From assembly GCA_017979445.1 (NCBI GenBank), contig CM030714.1, positions 1,984,001-2,048,000 of the forward strand: DNA of 64,000 bases, read 5' to 3'. The position numbers and the translations under genes are program-made. This document shows positions 42,139 to 54,400 of this stretch, in pieces (positions within the stretch are counted from its first letter, which is position 1; every line of letters starts with the position of its first letter). A model generated the notes under the pieces. The model did no database searches, was not told the DNA's origin, and saw only the letters and a program-made list of their open reading frames with translations. This DNA is from Akebia trifoliata (taxonomy: Eukaryota > Streptophyta > Magnoliopsida > Ranunculales > Lardizabalaceae).

Positions 42139-43143
42139 CATGAACCCCACTTTAACATGTGCTGATAGGTCTCATTGAGGTTGGCACCACCATGAACCCC
42201 ACTTTAACACACGCTGATAGGTTGGTGGGTCAAGTTCTTGGGGAGGTTGGGTCACTCCCGGAAGTTTTTGTTGAACTCAAGGTAAGAAGCTGAACCTGCA
42301 AAATTAGTTTTACTATTCTGCATCTGTATCTTCTCATGTGTGGAACATCACGGAATGTGATGAATCTGTTGATGTGCTAACAGTTAGGTCCCCATCGAAA
42401 CTACTGTTTTTGTCCAAAAGCAACTGGATAGGTTGAAGGCATAAACAACTTGTATATTCTTTGCTAGACCATTTGGTTTGTACTTGAATCTAGTTTTCTT
42501 TTACTGCACAAAGGCTGAAATAAATGGTTTGGTCAACATCCAAGTAGATTGAGCTTTGTCCTGACTCCTTGATTCTGCACCTTGACTCCGCGTGTAGTTG
42601 TAAATATATTAGGGTTCGTCGTCTAACTGTATTAATAGCAGTTGTTTCTTCAAATAAATTATCTTATCCATGTTTCCCATTATTAATTAGGGCGAGTTGG
42701 ACAAAATGTCGAAAACAGTGAATCCAAGAAGCAAAAGATTGTTGTTCCATCTATTTCACTGAGATCATTATGTTATTCTGCGTGTGCCTTGTAAAATATG
42801 AGTAATGATGAATGACTTTGTTCTTGCTCTCCAACTTTTTCAGGTGAACTTTTTCCTTTGACAGCTTCTTGGAGTCAGAACCAAGGGTACAGAGAGGCAA
42901 GGAAACGTCTCAAAGCTGGCTAAAGGTGAGATCCTGATGTTGAACATTGGGTCTATGGCAACAGGTGCTCGAGTTATTGCTGTGAAGAATGATCTTCCTA
43001 AGCTGCAACTCACGTCACCCGCGTGCACTAGCAAAGGGGAGAAGGTTGCCCTCAGCCAACGGGTTGAGAAGCATTGGCGACTTATAGGATGGGGCCAAAT
43101 TCAAGCTGGAACCACCCTTGATGTCCCACCCTGCCCCATCTAG
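42139..43143 (+). pseudogene. eIF2-gamma C-terminal fragment fused to kinesin copy B
   Basis: eIF2-gamma is the GTP-binding subunit of translation initiation factor 2. Here only its last two exons are present: about 42170-42281 ([30 protein letters not shown]) and 42844-43143 ([20 protein letters not shown], then [13 protein letters not shown] and the normal end DVPPCPI, stop at 43141). The 562-bp intron with GT...AG borders is retained, so the copy came from DNA and not mRNA. An in-frame TGA (42859-42861) falls in VNFFL*QLLG, where the family has VNFFLLRRLLG. The GTPase domain is absent, and the kinesin frame does not run into it in phase. Non-functional. Confidence 0.88.
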
Positions 43144-44650
43144 AGAGAGAGAGAGATTGCCGCTACTAGGAACAATTTTTGTTATGTTGAGAAGGATACA
43201 TGGATTTCTTATTATGTTGTGTAGTTTATTGTGTGATTTTTCTTTCATATTTGAAATGTTATGACAATTTTATTTTTCTACTACCAATATGCTGTACACT
43301 AAGAAAAAATCGATTGAGATGGTTTGTTCACCAATAAAGGTTGATTATTGTCCCAATTGAAAGGAGTGTACTAGTTGTGAAGGTTTTAAAAAGAATGAGA
43401 GGAAAGCTCAAAAGAAAGCAAATTGAGATAGTAATGTTGAATATGAACACTTGCTATCAGGTTCAAATTCTTGTTTTGAGGCAGTATCCTTGCCAGGAGA
43501 AAACTGAAACATTTAATGTTTCTTTCTGGTCTCGGCAAAAATTAAAATGTTCCACTAGAACATTTCAAAACAAAACAAAATTTTGATTCCTATTTGTAAT
43601 AGTAAAAGACCTACTCATAATAACACAATCAATAATTATTAAGAGAAGCAATATCAATAGCCTTCATTACAAGTTGGCATAATTGTTTGAGATTGGGGAT
43701 CTCCTATTCTGACTGAAGATATCACCTTTAACAAGCACTCTTGCCTTTTTCTCATACATATTGAGGTGTTAGCCCGAGTGACATCATATCAGGTTGGAGG
43801 TGAACCCAAGCCCAACTGAAACTTTCGACAGCTCAACTCAAGACAAACCAAACCTGAGTTTGTATACAACATATTGGACCATCATCTTGTCAACTTTCAC
43901 GAAGTACTTCCAAATTCTCTTCTGTCCAATCCAAAATACTTTGTTTTTAGTTCAATACGTCTACCCCGACATGAGATTTGACTTGAAGCTATAGTTTAAT
44001 TCAATGGTCAGAATATTTCAATCTCGAGTCAACTATTCATTAACTCTTGGATTGTTGTGGTGAATGAGTTTTTTGTGAGGTTGGTCTCTATGGTATGAAC
44101 AATTCATTGTGTCATAAAAATTGTCCAATATGATTTCTGTGTGGGCTCCAACAAGACTTGAATTGATTTGAATTATCCAAGGCTTCAAACTGGGCTACTC
44201 CACTTGTCATGGAGCAAAGCAAGAGCTTGAGAGTTGTGACCAATTCTTAAAAGCTTTTTCTTTATTAAAGAAGATACAAATGGTTAAAGCATGATGCCTT
44301 GATTAAGTGAGAACTAAGTTAGACTTTTATCCATCTCACATCATCTACAATAGATCTAATACTCTTGTTCTTCATGCTGCAAAAGACAAATATATAAAGC
44401 AAAAGATCAAACAATAAATAAATAAATAAAAAATTGGTGTGTTATTTTCAGGAATTTTATTCATATTTCTCATCACATTAAATGCATTATAGGGTATTTT
44501 TAGGAAATAAAAAAATCATTTTATTTGAATAGAGTGCATCGATATGTTTAGAATAATGATTTTTTGACGCCCCCATCATAGAACTGTAGATCATTTGTCT
44601 CGGGATACGCAGAATCATAACTCTTTTTCCTGTGTATCCCAAGGAAAATG
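43144..44650 (+). repeat. Right part of copy B
   Basis: 43144 to about 43740 follows the eIF2-gamma stop and has a short GA run. An 81-codon frame at 43341-43586 (lysine-rich) is not recognised. From about 43757 the sequence matches the right flank of copy A (5870-6720), including the 66-codon frame at 43794-43994. No gene is supported. Confidence 0.5.
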
Positions 44651-47289
44651 AACTACGGCTCTGTGATTGGGGGTGTATGTCAGAGGGGGTGGGGGCGTCA
44701 GATTATCACGACTCATATGTTTATTATTAGTCCAATGCATGTCAGGTTTATAAACCCTATTAGGGTTCTTGTAATCCCATCAATAATCAATAGTTTTTTT
44801 TTTTTTTTTTCCCTCCATTTTAACTTAGTAGTCTCTTTTGATTGTTGCAACATTTAACATTAATAAAATTGAATCTCTTAAATAAAAGAATGGATCTCTT
44901 AAAGTATTAAATTTAATAACCTTCCTTACATAATAAAATGCTTTCAAGACTTCACACAGACTTTTTAAAAACTACTCCGTTACTTGCCACATGAGCCAAG
45001 ACAATTCCTTCCCAGCACTTTCTTGGGGACAAATACAAGCGACATAGTACCCTTCACATCACCCTCTGAGCTCCACATGTCAGTCAGATACTCTACTGAC
45101 TAAACATCGTTAACTACCCCACAAATCGTGCTAAATTCATTATTTCTCTTTGTGCACACCATCATAATCTACAAGTCTTCATCAACGTAGGTTGTCGATA
45201 ATTGATCGATTAAATAACATTCACCTAAGAGAGTTAAAATCCATACTTACACATCAATAGTGTCAAAAAAGAGATGAGTAGTCTTTATTTCATTAGGTAC
45301 AAAGCTTATATTGGGAAATCTCTCCACACATTCTAATGTGTTTTAAATGACAGTGAGATTGAAACATGTTTTGGAATCAAACCAAGTTTAAAGGTGAGAG
45401 AATGTGACATCCACTCTCTCTTTCAAGCTGTCTTTGATCTTTCAGTAGGCATTCTTGAGGGGGAATACTCTAAAAAGGTAGGAGAAAAAGACCCATACAA
45501 GTGAAACTCAAGCTTGATAGTCCCTTCATGTTACCTACACACCAAAATAAGCTTGATTGGTGGTTGGTTAGTAACCATTATCTTTTAAGAATCTAAAATA
45601 TGCCTAGATTCCATGATAAGAAATCGTGTGTGAGAATTGACAATGAGAATCAATGTAAATTACAAATCAAAAGTAAAGAAAGAATATCACAAAATTTATG
45701 TGGTTCGGCAAGATTTCCTACATCTAGGGGCGATGATGGGATCTTTGAACTTTTTCTTTGACGACCACGATTACAATCTCACTTCCTCTCAGAAAAATTG
45801 AAAATCCTTTAAAAATAACCTAAAACAAGTTGACTATTAATTCGTTGTCCATGTAAAGATGAAAGTACCATTTGAACAAAAGTTACGAAATTCAGTATGT
45901 GTGTGTTTGGTAACATTTCTGAAATCTAAATGTAGGTGGTTCACCTTTAAAATTCATACTTCAAAAGTTTTATTTCCTTTTGTTTTGTTTTAGATTTCTA
46001 ATTTTAGAATCAAAATTCTAAAGTTTTGAACCAATGATTTGGGCGACGCTGGATGAAATTTCTAACATCTGATTTTCTAGTTTTTAAACTTCAGACATTT
46101 CCAGACTTGAGACTTTAGATTTCAAAAGTGTTACCAAACATAGCTTATATATTTGTTCTTATGCCAACACAAAGATACCTCCAAAGAAAATGCACAAACA
46201 TGACAATTATTATCATTATCATCATCATCAATATCATAAAATTCGAATCTCAAACATTTGGGTTTCGATAAATGAATTATAAGTCCATTCAAATCTATTC
46301 AGAACCACTTCTTATGTTATTGCAATAATGCTTGTAAATGACTTCAATTCTTTTATATTTTATCTCTATTCATGTTATTTTGGATTTACTTATTGTTCTT
46401 ATAAGACTTTCAAATTGCATATTTATTCTAATTGGCGTTGTAATTGACTTTTTGTTTTATATGTCGTTGGTTTATTGGCATATTATATTACTTATAAATC
46501 CGACAAAAATAATTATTCCACGTGGCATATTAAGATTGAGATAAAAGGATTTTGTGGTTTGGATCCACAAAATTCAGACCATATGATGTGGCTGGGCACC
46601 AAACGAATGGAAGTATCAACGACCATTAAATCATGTGAGAGTGAAACTTTCAAACTCTTTTTTCTTTGTTACCCCGTCAAGCAAGCAAAACGATGTGTCA
46701 AAAAGAAGCTAAAGCTGAGAGGATTTTATTTGACGAGGGTTTGGTAAAAAGGCTAAGCAGTTTTGACGGTGAAGACAAAATGACAATTTTGTCCATCTCT
46801 CGCCTCGTCAGAAAGGAGCGTTGATGTTATAATAAATTGCTTGGTCCCAGGTTATAAAAAATACCCATGATTTTCCATTGAATTACAAATTCCTGCCACA
46901 GATATGATTTTGGAATCCAGTATCTCGCTTTGTCTTTATCTGCGCCAACTTTTGGCCCTTAAAACTGGTCTATTTTATGAGAGATTTACGGAACAGACCT
47001 ATCTACGTCAATTTTCTATTTTTGGATTTTTTTTTTTTTTTTTTTTTGTAAGTTCTTAGAATTTTGTTATTTAAAAACTTGTGAAATCAGATCATATTTC
47101 TTTATATAAAAAATTGGAGTAATTAGGATCCACTTCAAGATATGTTAAGTAACAAATTATTCTGAATTTTATGAAGTGGATCACTGTTACGAGGTTTGCT
47201 GGATTACAAACTTGATAAAGTAACGTTTGCTGGGTAACAAAAATTATAAAGTAACAAAAATGCAACAGTTGGGTAAATCTCTCTTATTT

Positions 47290-47505
47290 TATTATCTGAA
47301 TAATGATGTTTTGCCACCTCCCTCGGATGCACACCCTCTCATGTGGCATATGTTAGAATCATAAATTATTTTTCTTAGGATACACAACTTTACATATATT
47401 ATGAAGATGTACAATTGTGTATCCCAAGGGAAAAATCTATGGTTCTAACTCATGTCATATCAGAGGGTGTATAGTGGCATGTGTCAAAGGGGTCATTAAA
47501 AAATC
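47290..47505. mobile_element. GGATAC-core palindromic element, copy 1
   Basis: The outer words ttgccacctccctcggatgc and gggtgtatagtggcatgtg are complementary in part. The centre has ttcttaggatacacaac, then tgtacaattgtgtatcccaa. It is about 200 bp with no coding content, and absent from the matching place in copies A and B. Confidence 0.6.
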
Positions 47506-47514
47506 ACCACTCTT

Positions 47515-47735
47515 ATTATTTTGAGTTGTGATAATTTGATTTTCCAAGTGACATACTCAAAATACTCTCCTAACGTGACATGTGTTAGAAGCATATATTT
47601 TTTGCCTTGGGATACACACATGTACATCCCCATAAATATGTACAATTGTGTATCCCGAGACAAAAAGATCTATGATTCTAGCACATACCACATCAAGAGA
47701 GTGTTTTGAGTATGTCACCTGGGAAAGTCAGAAAA
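47515..47735. mobile_element. GGATAC-core palindromic element, copy 2
   Basis: The ends caagtgacatactcaaaat and attttgagtatgtcacctg-like words are inverted. The centre reads ttgccttgggatacacac, then tgtacaattgtgtatcccga. It lies 10-20 bp after copy 1 and shares its centre but not its ends. Confidence 0.65.
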
Positions 47736-49646
47736 TTGACTATCTAGGCGTGGACTTTGGGATCAAGAAGACCTGTTCAAATTAAAACAATGGTCATAGG
47801 TCACAAACTTATAAATAGAGTTGGAAATTCGTAGAATTGTAGTAAGTTAAATAAAATTAGAGTTGTGAAGATTATGATAAAGAAAATTTATTGTATAATT
47901 GAGTCTTGGGCATGATACGTGCTGGTCGGGTTAAGGAGTTTGAACAGGTATAAGAGATTATTTAAGTAGAGACGACTAAGCATATTATAGAGGTACTAGG
48001 GATGTCAATGGGTATCCGATTAATTGATATTTGAATAAAAATTAAATTGATTATCTTAGTTCCAAGACTATATATTTCGTAGTTCGACCGGAGCACTTGG
48101 TATTAGAAAAAGTCCGACTTGAAATCATCATCGCATACAGTGTTACAAATGGTCCCAAGATTTTATTTTATATCAACACTATATTTTAATGGCATCAAAC
48201 CATAAAACTGACAAATTCCAATAGTTTTCAGTGTGAATTTAAACAATAAGGAGCCATTTGGTTTGGATTCTAGGCTCCATTTTTTTTTTTTTTTGCATGA
48301 TCTGATTTTAGAATCCAACAGTACATTTGATGCAGATTATAGATGGGATTCTCCAATATTTAAAATCAAAAATCAACAAAAAAATAAATATAGAATCTAT
48401 TTGTTAGGATTTTGGAATATGTTTCTTGTGCTAAAATGACGATTTGCAATTAGTTATTCATAGCACAACCATGGAACGTAATCATACAAATAAAATTATA
48501 ATCCCACCAATAACAAAAAGGCTTATCTAAAAAATTTAGTGCCAGCAAAACAAATTCTATTCCTCCTTTCCACTTTGCTTAGAGTGAAGTTTCAAAAAGT
48601 AGAGTAGCCAAGTGAGATACTAAAAATAGGGCTTAAAATGGTTGGGTTCAAGTAGGATCTGAGTAATCCATATTTAAATCTGAATTCTTAATATGGTTTT
48701 GGATCCAAGTCTGACATAGATGCTATTAACTAAAACAATATCTAAATCATTTTGCTTTCACTCAACTTGTATCCAGATTTGACCTGACAAAATTACTTGA
48801 TTTAGGTCGAATAATTTCGAATTATTCAATATTTTTTTTTTGTTATATTTATTTTCTAATTACTATAATATTCTATTTTACCTAAGGGTGATGATTTTAT
48901 CACGACCCATGAACACGACTCGAAAACGATGCAAAATTAGTAAGTTTGGGTCATAATAGTGTCAACCCATCTAACACGATAATTAAATGGGTTAGGTCCT
49001 GGTTGAGGGCATCAATCCGCTTAACTTATTTTGACACATTTAATTATTTTGTCATCAAAGTGTAGTTTTAAATATATAAAAATTATCTAATAAATTTTTT
49101 AAATTACCCATTTTTTTGCTAGAGTTTCCTATAGCTTTTTCATAATACGTTTTTTTTTTTTTCAAACTCTATAAAATATTGATGATGTTTTAAGATTTTT
49201 TTAAATAATTAATGATTAAACTTCTTGTTTGAGAAAGAAAAAAAAATACTTTCCTTATTATTTATTTCTTGTCCCTTTAATTGGTTGTGATACTTTTGTT
49301 TTTTTTTTTTGAAAAACTTAGTTTATATATTGTGATACTTAATTTATCTTGGTAGACATTGGTTTATGCTTATGTGATTTTATTTTTAGTAATGATATTT
49401 TTATTTTTGATGGTGGAAATAGAACTTATTTTTTGTAATAAGTATTAGAATTTTATTAAAGATGTTATATATGGGTCGGGCCAATTATACTTATTTATAA
49501 ATGAGTTGGATTTGGATTTAAGTTTTTGCACGATTATTAAATGGGTCGGATTTGGGTTTAGTAGATTTTCATAATACGCTAACCTCAACATGACCGGATA
49601 CCTACCCTTAATTTTACCATTAAAATATATATATATATATATATAT

Positions 49647-50026
49647 GGATCAGGTTCAAACGACAACCATTTCAACACACATATAGACAACGTGTTTTGT
49701 CTTATATGGGTAAAAATGTTTGGAATGGGCTGATTTTTTGTGAGGATGATCTCTGCGGTGAGGAGATCATCCTTGCCAAAAATCAGCTCATTCCAAAACT
49801 TCTAGACCATCCAATTTTTATTGAAAAATTATAGACCGTCCAATTTTTGTAAATCAATTTTGATGGGGTTACAAGTTTTGGAATGGGATGATTTTTTGCC
49901 AGGATGATCCCCTCATCACAGAGATCATCCTCACAAAAAATCAGCTCATTCCAAACATTTTTACCCATATAAGACAAACACGTTGTCTATATGTATGTCG
50001 CAATGTGTGTTGCAGGAACCCGACCC
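49647..50026. mobile_element. (TA)n-flanked nested-hairpin MITE, type 4
   Basis: Termini GGATCAGGTTCAAACGACAA on the left; the right end is complementary in gtttgtctat and ggaacccgaccc. It follows a TA tract of about 25 bases and precedes TATATATA. It has two internal hairpins with the common core. Confidence 0.72.
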
Positions 50027-50279
50027 TATATATATATGGCAAGAAGGTATTAAAGTAGAGAAGAAAGATATATATTTATTACATAAGGATAAATAGTTTG
50101 GTTTGGTTCTATAGAAGCTTGATTTGAGAATTGAACCATATTGATTGATTTTCCATTTTCTTAATTCGAAATCAAATCACAACTTGTTGGTTCTAAGCTG
50201 AACCTAACCAATAGCTTTATTGGTTTGGTTCAATCCTTGATTTGAATATGACCAAGTTGCATCCCTATGGAGAGGTAAG

Positions 50280-50785
50280 TGTTGAGAAAAAATTTAGAAT
50301 ACTCAACTCTAAATGCACAAATATTAGATATAAACAAGTAAACAAATTACTTGTATTATACCCTTAATAAAAATACCACTCATAAGTTGAAGAAAAAAAT
50401 AACACTCTATTATGAAAAACACAATTTTTACAAACACTTACACTTTTTACAACCTCTCAACTTGTTTCTCACAACTTGCTTTCTTACTACTTGATTACAA
50501 AATGAGAGAACTCACATCTATTTATACTAGTAACACTTCCTTAATTAATAGTTAAGATTGTGCCAATACATTTTTTATCTAATGGTTATAATTTTGTCAT
50601 CTAGAATTTTCTAAAAAATTATCTATTAGTCTAAAATTTTTCACCAAAATATTTATTATTCTAGAATTTTTTACGTTTCTCTTATCTAAAAAGAACATCT
50701 AGAGTTTTCTTTAGGAAGATTCTAGAAATTGGGCTTGAGTAAAAAGTTTGGACTTTTTCAATTAGGCTAGTGTTAGATTTTAACA
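50280..50785 (-). mobile_element. Solo LTR of the same Copia family as in the CRK intron
   Basis: It begins TGTTGAGA and ends TTTTAACA like 15885-16412 and 19240-19774, and matches them throughout. GTAAG flanks it on both sides (50275-50279 and 50786-50790). Copy B has the empty site with one GTAAG at about 34329-34335. Hence it inserted after B and C separated and then lost its internal region by LTR recombination. Confidence 0.9.
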
Positions 50786-51022
50786 GTAAGTGCACGTAGT
50801 GATAATATGAACTCCTCTAACAAACACCCCTATCATAGAATCATTAATTGTTTGCCTCGGGATACAAAAGAAGAAGATGTATGATTATGCGTATCTCAAT
50901 GCAAATGATTTACTATTCTATGACGGGCGTTAGAAAATCATTACACATTTCACATTTTAAAATATTACGGGTCAACATGAAATTATACCAAATTACAAGG
51001 GGTCAAAATGTAATTTACTTAA

Positions 51023-51447
51023 TGTCATAAACTCATAATGTATGGTTCTCTCCTTCATAGAATTTAAAATACCATGGAAGTTCGTAAATATAAGCATAAG
51101 GCAGGGGCATTATAGTCACGAAACATCATTAACGAATCTCGCTAGTACCGCCAGATCCCATTTCAAAAAAATTCAAAATCCGCTCATCCCCCCGTCCACC
51201 CACCTTTGTTCCTCCACGAACCCTAACACAGTTAAACTCGGATTTACGGAAAAAAAACCCCCAAAAGTTCAGAAACAGAGATAGATAGAGAGAGAGAGAG
51301 AGAGAAAGAGACTTTTAAATTAAATTTCTTTGTTAGATTCTTCTTCTCGATCGTCTCTCTCTTCTTCTGATTACTTCAATTGCAATTCATGGACCCACAT
51401 CTGTAATTCCATCTCTAAATCCCTATATCTCACTCTCTGTTCTTCAA
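51023..51447 (+). promoter_or_regulatory. Probable promoter and 5' leader of the intact kinesin
   Basis: Conserved with 34565-34996 of copy B. It contains a GA microsatellite (about 51283-51310) and a CT-rich leader (tcttcttctcgatcgtctct) before ATG at 51448. No upstream ATG in good context was identified. The core promoter cannot be placed reliably. Confidence 0.4.
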
Positions 51448-54400
51448 ATGTCTTCTAGAAATCAGAATAAGCCCCCTACAAGCACCAACAATCCTTCTCG
51501 AAGTCCATCAAATGTAAGGTCTCCCTTTTATACTCTTTCTTCTAGGATTAGGGTTTTGAGATTTTCAATCTTTATTTTATTTTTTTCAAATTTTTTGGGG
51601 AAAGATTTTGTTTGATTCTTGTTGATTTTGCAGAAGAAAGAAGGTATTGATGATATTCCTTTAGATAAGCGTCGAAAAATCGGAGGTGGGAAGATGGTTG
51701 GACAAGCGAATCCTGGCCGTACACGTCAGGCATTTTCAGTGATGAATGTTGGTCAAGATCTCTCCATGAGAGGAGATTCTTCTAATAATGGTAGCTCTGA
51801 GTGTGGTGGGATCGAGTTTACGAAGGAGGAAGTTGAAGCCCTCTTGAACGAAAAGATGAAGGGGAAGAACAAGTTCGATTACAAGGTTTATCTACGTCAG
51901 AACCCTAATTTTGTTTAATTTGGTTTTGTATCTTATAATTGGTTTAATTTTTTATGTTTTTCATCTTTGCAGGGAAAATCTGAGCAGATGACAGAGTATA
52001 TAAAGAAACTGAGGCTCTGCATCAAATGGTTTCAAGAACTTGAAGGAAGCTATCTCCTTGAACAGGAAAAGCTTCGAAATTTGTTGGAATCTTCTGAGAG
52101 AAAATGCACTGAAATAGGTATTTTTGGAACTTGTAATTTATAATTTCGTCTTTCTTGTAGGAAATAGGGTCAAGGCAGGATTTTGAAAGAAATCCATTGG
52201 TGTTAAATTGATCTGCTTGTTTTGTTTCTACTTGATTAGAGGTGCAAACGAAACGCAAAATAGACGATATGGACATGGTAATTGTGGAGTTGAGGAAAAA
52301 ATGTGCTTGTTTAGAAGAGAAACTTGCAAAGGTTGAATCTGAAAAGTTGGTAAGATAGACAGTCTCAAGCTTTTCTTTTTATAGTTGAAAATTATTGAAT
52401 TTCATTTCTCAATTTATTTGATTGTTAGTGCTTCTAAATTGTTTCTTCTCCGACTATGAAAATCAGACTGCAATTGACTCCTATAAAAGTGAGAAAGAAG
52501 CTAGAGTTGCTGTTGAGGGAAATCTAGCTTCTTTGGCAGTAGAGCTTGGAAGAGCTCAGCAAGAACTGAAAAGCGCCAATCAAAGGGTAACATTAAATAT
52601 GCAATTCCTGTTGTTTAATTGTTTATTCTTCTGTTTATTAAAAAATTCTTCTGTATTCTGCAGATAGAGTCTCTTAATGCTACATACAGGAATTCACAGG
52701 AGTATAACACTAGTTTACAGCAATACAACAGCAGACTTCAGATGGACTGTGAGACATATAAAAAGAACCTTGAGCGTCTGGAGCAAGAGAAAGCTGTAAT
52801 TGTGGAGAATCTCAGCACCTTAAGGGGGCGATATAATTTGTTGCAGGATGAATTATCTTCATACCGAGTATATCTCTGTTTTAATTCATTTACTGTTTTT
52901 CCATACTTTCCTTCTATAAATTTTTTATATCAAGAATCCTGCATTAGATTTTTGTATCTCCAAGTCCCCGATATCGATTATATATTGAACAGTTGGAATT
53001 GTAGAGATGAAACTAGAACATAAAAATGGATGGATTGTCGAACTCACATGGGTGAAAGACAAGATAGATTGTTTGGTGAGTGATTGCCTCATTGTCAGAG
53101 GTTGAGTACTTGAGATACCCTAATTAGGGTAGAGTTGATAGGTGCGTAGGTTTTGGATGAATGTAGGATAAGGAGATTGCTTAGGATGACCAGTGTTTCC
53201 AGACATAGATGGGTAAATGGTTCCCCCTTTGTGTCTTTTTACTCCTAGAGATTAAGGGGTGAGTATGGTGGTATGCTGATGATGGTGGTTGCAGAGAATG
53301 GTAGGTCAGTGGGGGTTTTGGTTACTAACTTTCTATTGTGTCTTTAACAGTGGGATAGTACACCACAAGGTAGGCGTAACATGCATCGTTGCTAAAGGCC
53401 CTAAAATGACGCAGTTTATGCTGGTCCTTCTCACCAATGATAGCCTTTAGTATCAATTATTTGTGTTAAAAAATATCAATATCATGATAAAAGGGTGGTT
53501 TAGGGGACACAAGTTTTTGACTAATTTTTTTAAAAACCTTTTTCTTATTGTCTTTCTTCCAAAATAGTGGACCCTTTAAAGGCTTCTTTAGTCCTCAAGT
53601 TGACTGTCTCATCCCTTTTCATTTTACCCTTTTACTTGATTCTTTACGTATAATCTTGATTCAACATTGGGAGAAGTTCTGTAGATTCTCTTCTTAAATT
53701 TGCCGATGATTTCATCATTATGATTTATAAGAGTAGTCCTTCCTGTAGAGAAGACAAAGTTCTTCCACATGCAAGACTTTTTAGAAACTTCTCCATTATT
53801 GATTGTGTTAAGATTACTTATGGGTAGACCTACTTGCACTGTAACATATTATTGAAGGTCATCAAAGTTTCTCCTTTAACGTGGATACCTACATACTACT
53901 CATGGCTCACCTTAAGACGTGTGACAATTTCAACACACTGTAGTACTATGATACATAGATTCTAATTAAAGGGTGAAACACCTGTGTTAATTTCCAATAC
54001 TTCATCATTGACTCTAGTGTGGTGCTTTCGGTGATTTTCTCACCTATAGTAAGAGATTGGTTAGCATTTATCTTCCTTTTGGGTTCTATCCTTTCCAATC
54101 TAAATAGTTGTAGCAAATATACGACTAAACTTTATTTTTTTGGTAATTTTTTTTTTTTTAATAGTGCACATTTTAGTTGTAGCCTGTAGGCTATTTTTTT
54201 AATCTTATCTTCTCATATTCCATAACTGACATCTTTTTAGCTGCATGGTGTTATTTTCTTAGGCTTCTCGGGATGAAGCTTCCAAGCAGAAGGAAGGATT
54301 AATAAATGAAGTGGGATGTCTAAGGGTCGAGATTCAACAAATAAGAGATGATCGAGATTGTAACCAATCACTCGTGCAGAATTTAACAGCAGAAGTAGCA

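Larger units (their letters stand above)
34997..42143 (+). pseudogene. Kinesin-14 pseudogene, copy B (exons 1-13, no 3' end)
   Basis: Exons matching copy C: 34997-35062, 35184-35435, 35524-35574 plus 37336-37413 (exon 3, split by an insertion), 37532-37640, 37765-37884, 37962-38165, 39593-39802, 39895-39969, 40377-40523, 40600-40738, 40898-41006, 41756-41916, and 42034 to about 42143. Lesions: insertion in exon 3; 15-bp loss of the exon 3 donor; one A lost in exon 4; exon 4 donor GT changed to TT; TGA in exon 6 (38127-38129) for CGA; TAG in exon 8 (39910-39912) for CAG; one-base losses in exons 11 and 12. The P-loop GQTGSGKT is still readable. After exon 13's KQYTIKH the sequence switches to eIF2-gamma, so switch I, switch II and the rest of the motor are missing. 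Confidence 0.9.
27180..44650 (+). repeat. Copy B of the segmental repeat
   Basis: It aligns with copy A from 27372 and with copy C from about 27200 (copy C about 44670). It contains an internal duplication: the block starting tcatgactcatatgtttatt at 27231 starts again at 27818, offset about 587 bp. Upstream of the kinesin pseudogene (34997) I see only transposons and repeats; no gene was recognised in 27180-34996. Confidence 0.75.

Noticed and set aside
43341..43586. 81-codon lysine-rich frame after the eIF2-gamma fragment
   Set aside because: A faint LINE-tail resemblance was considered, but it is too weak, and there is no intact motif.
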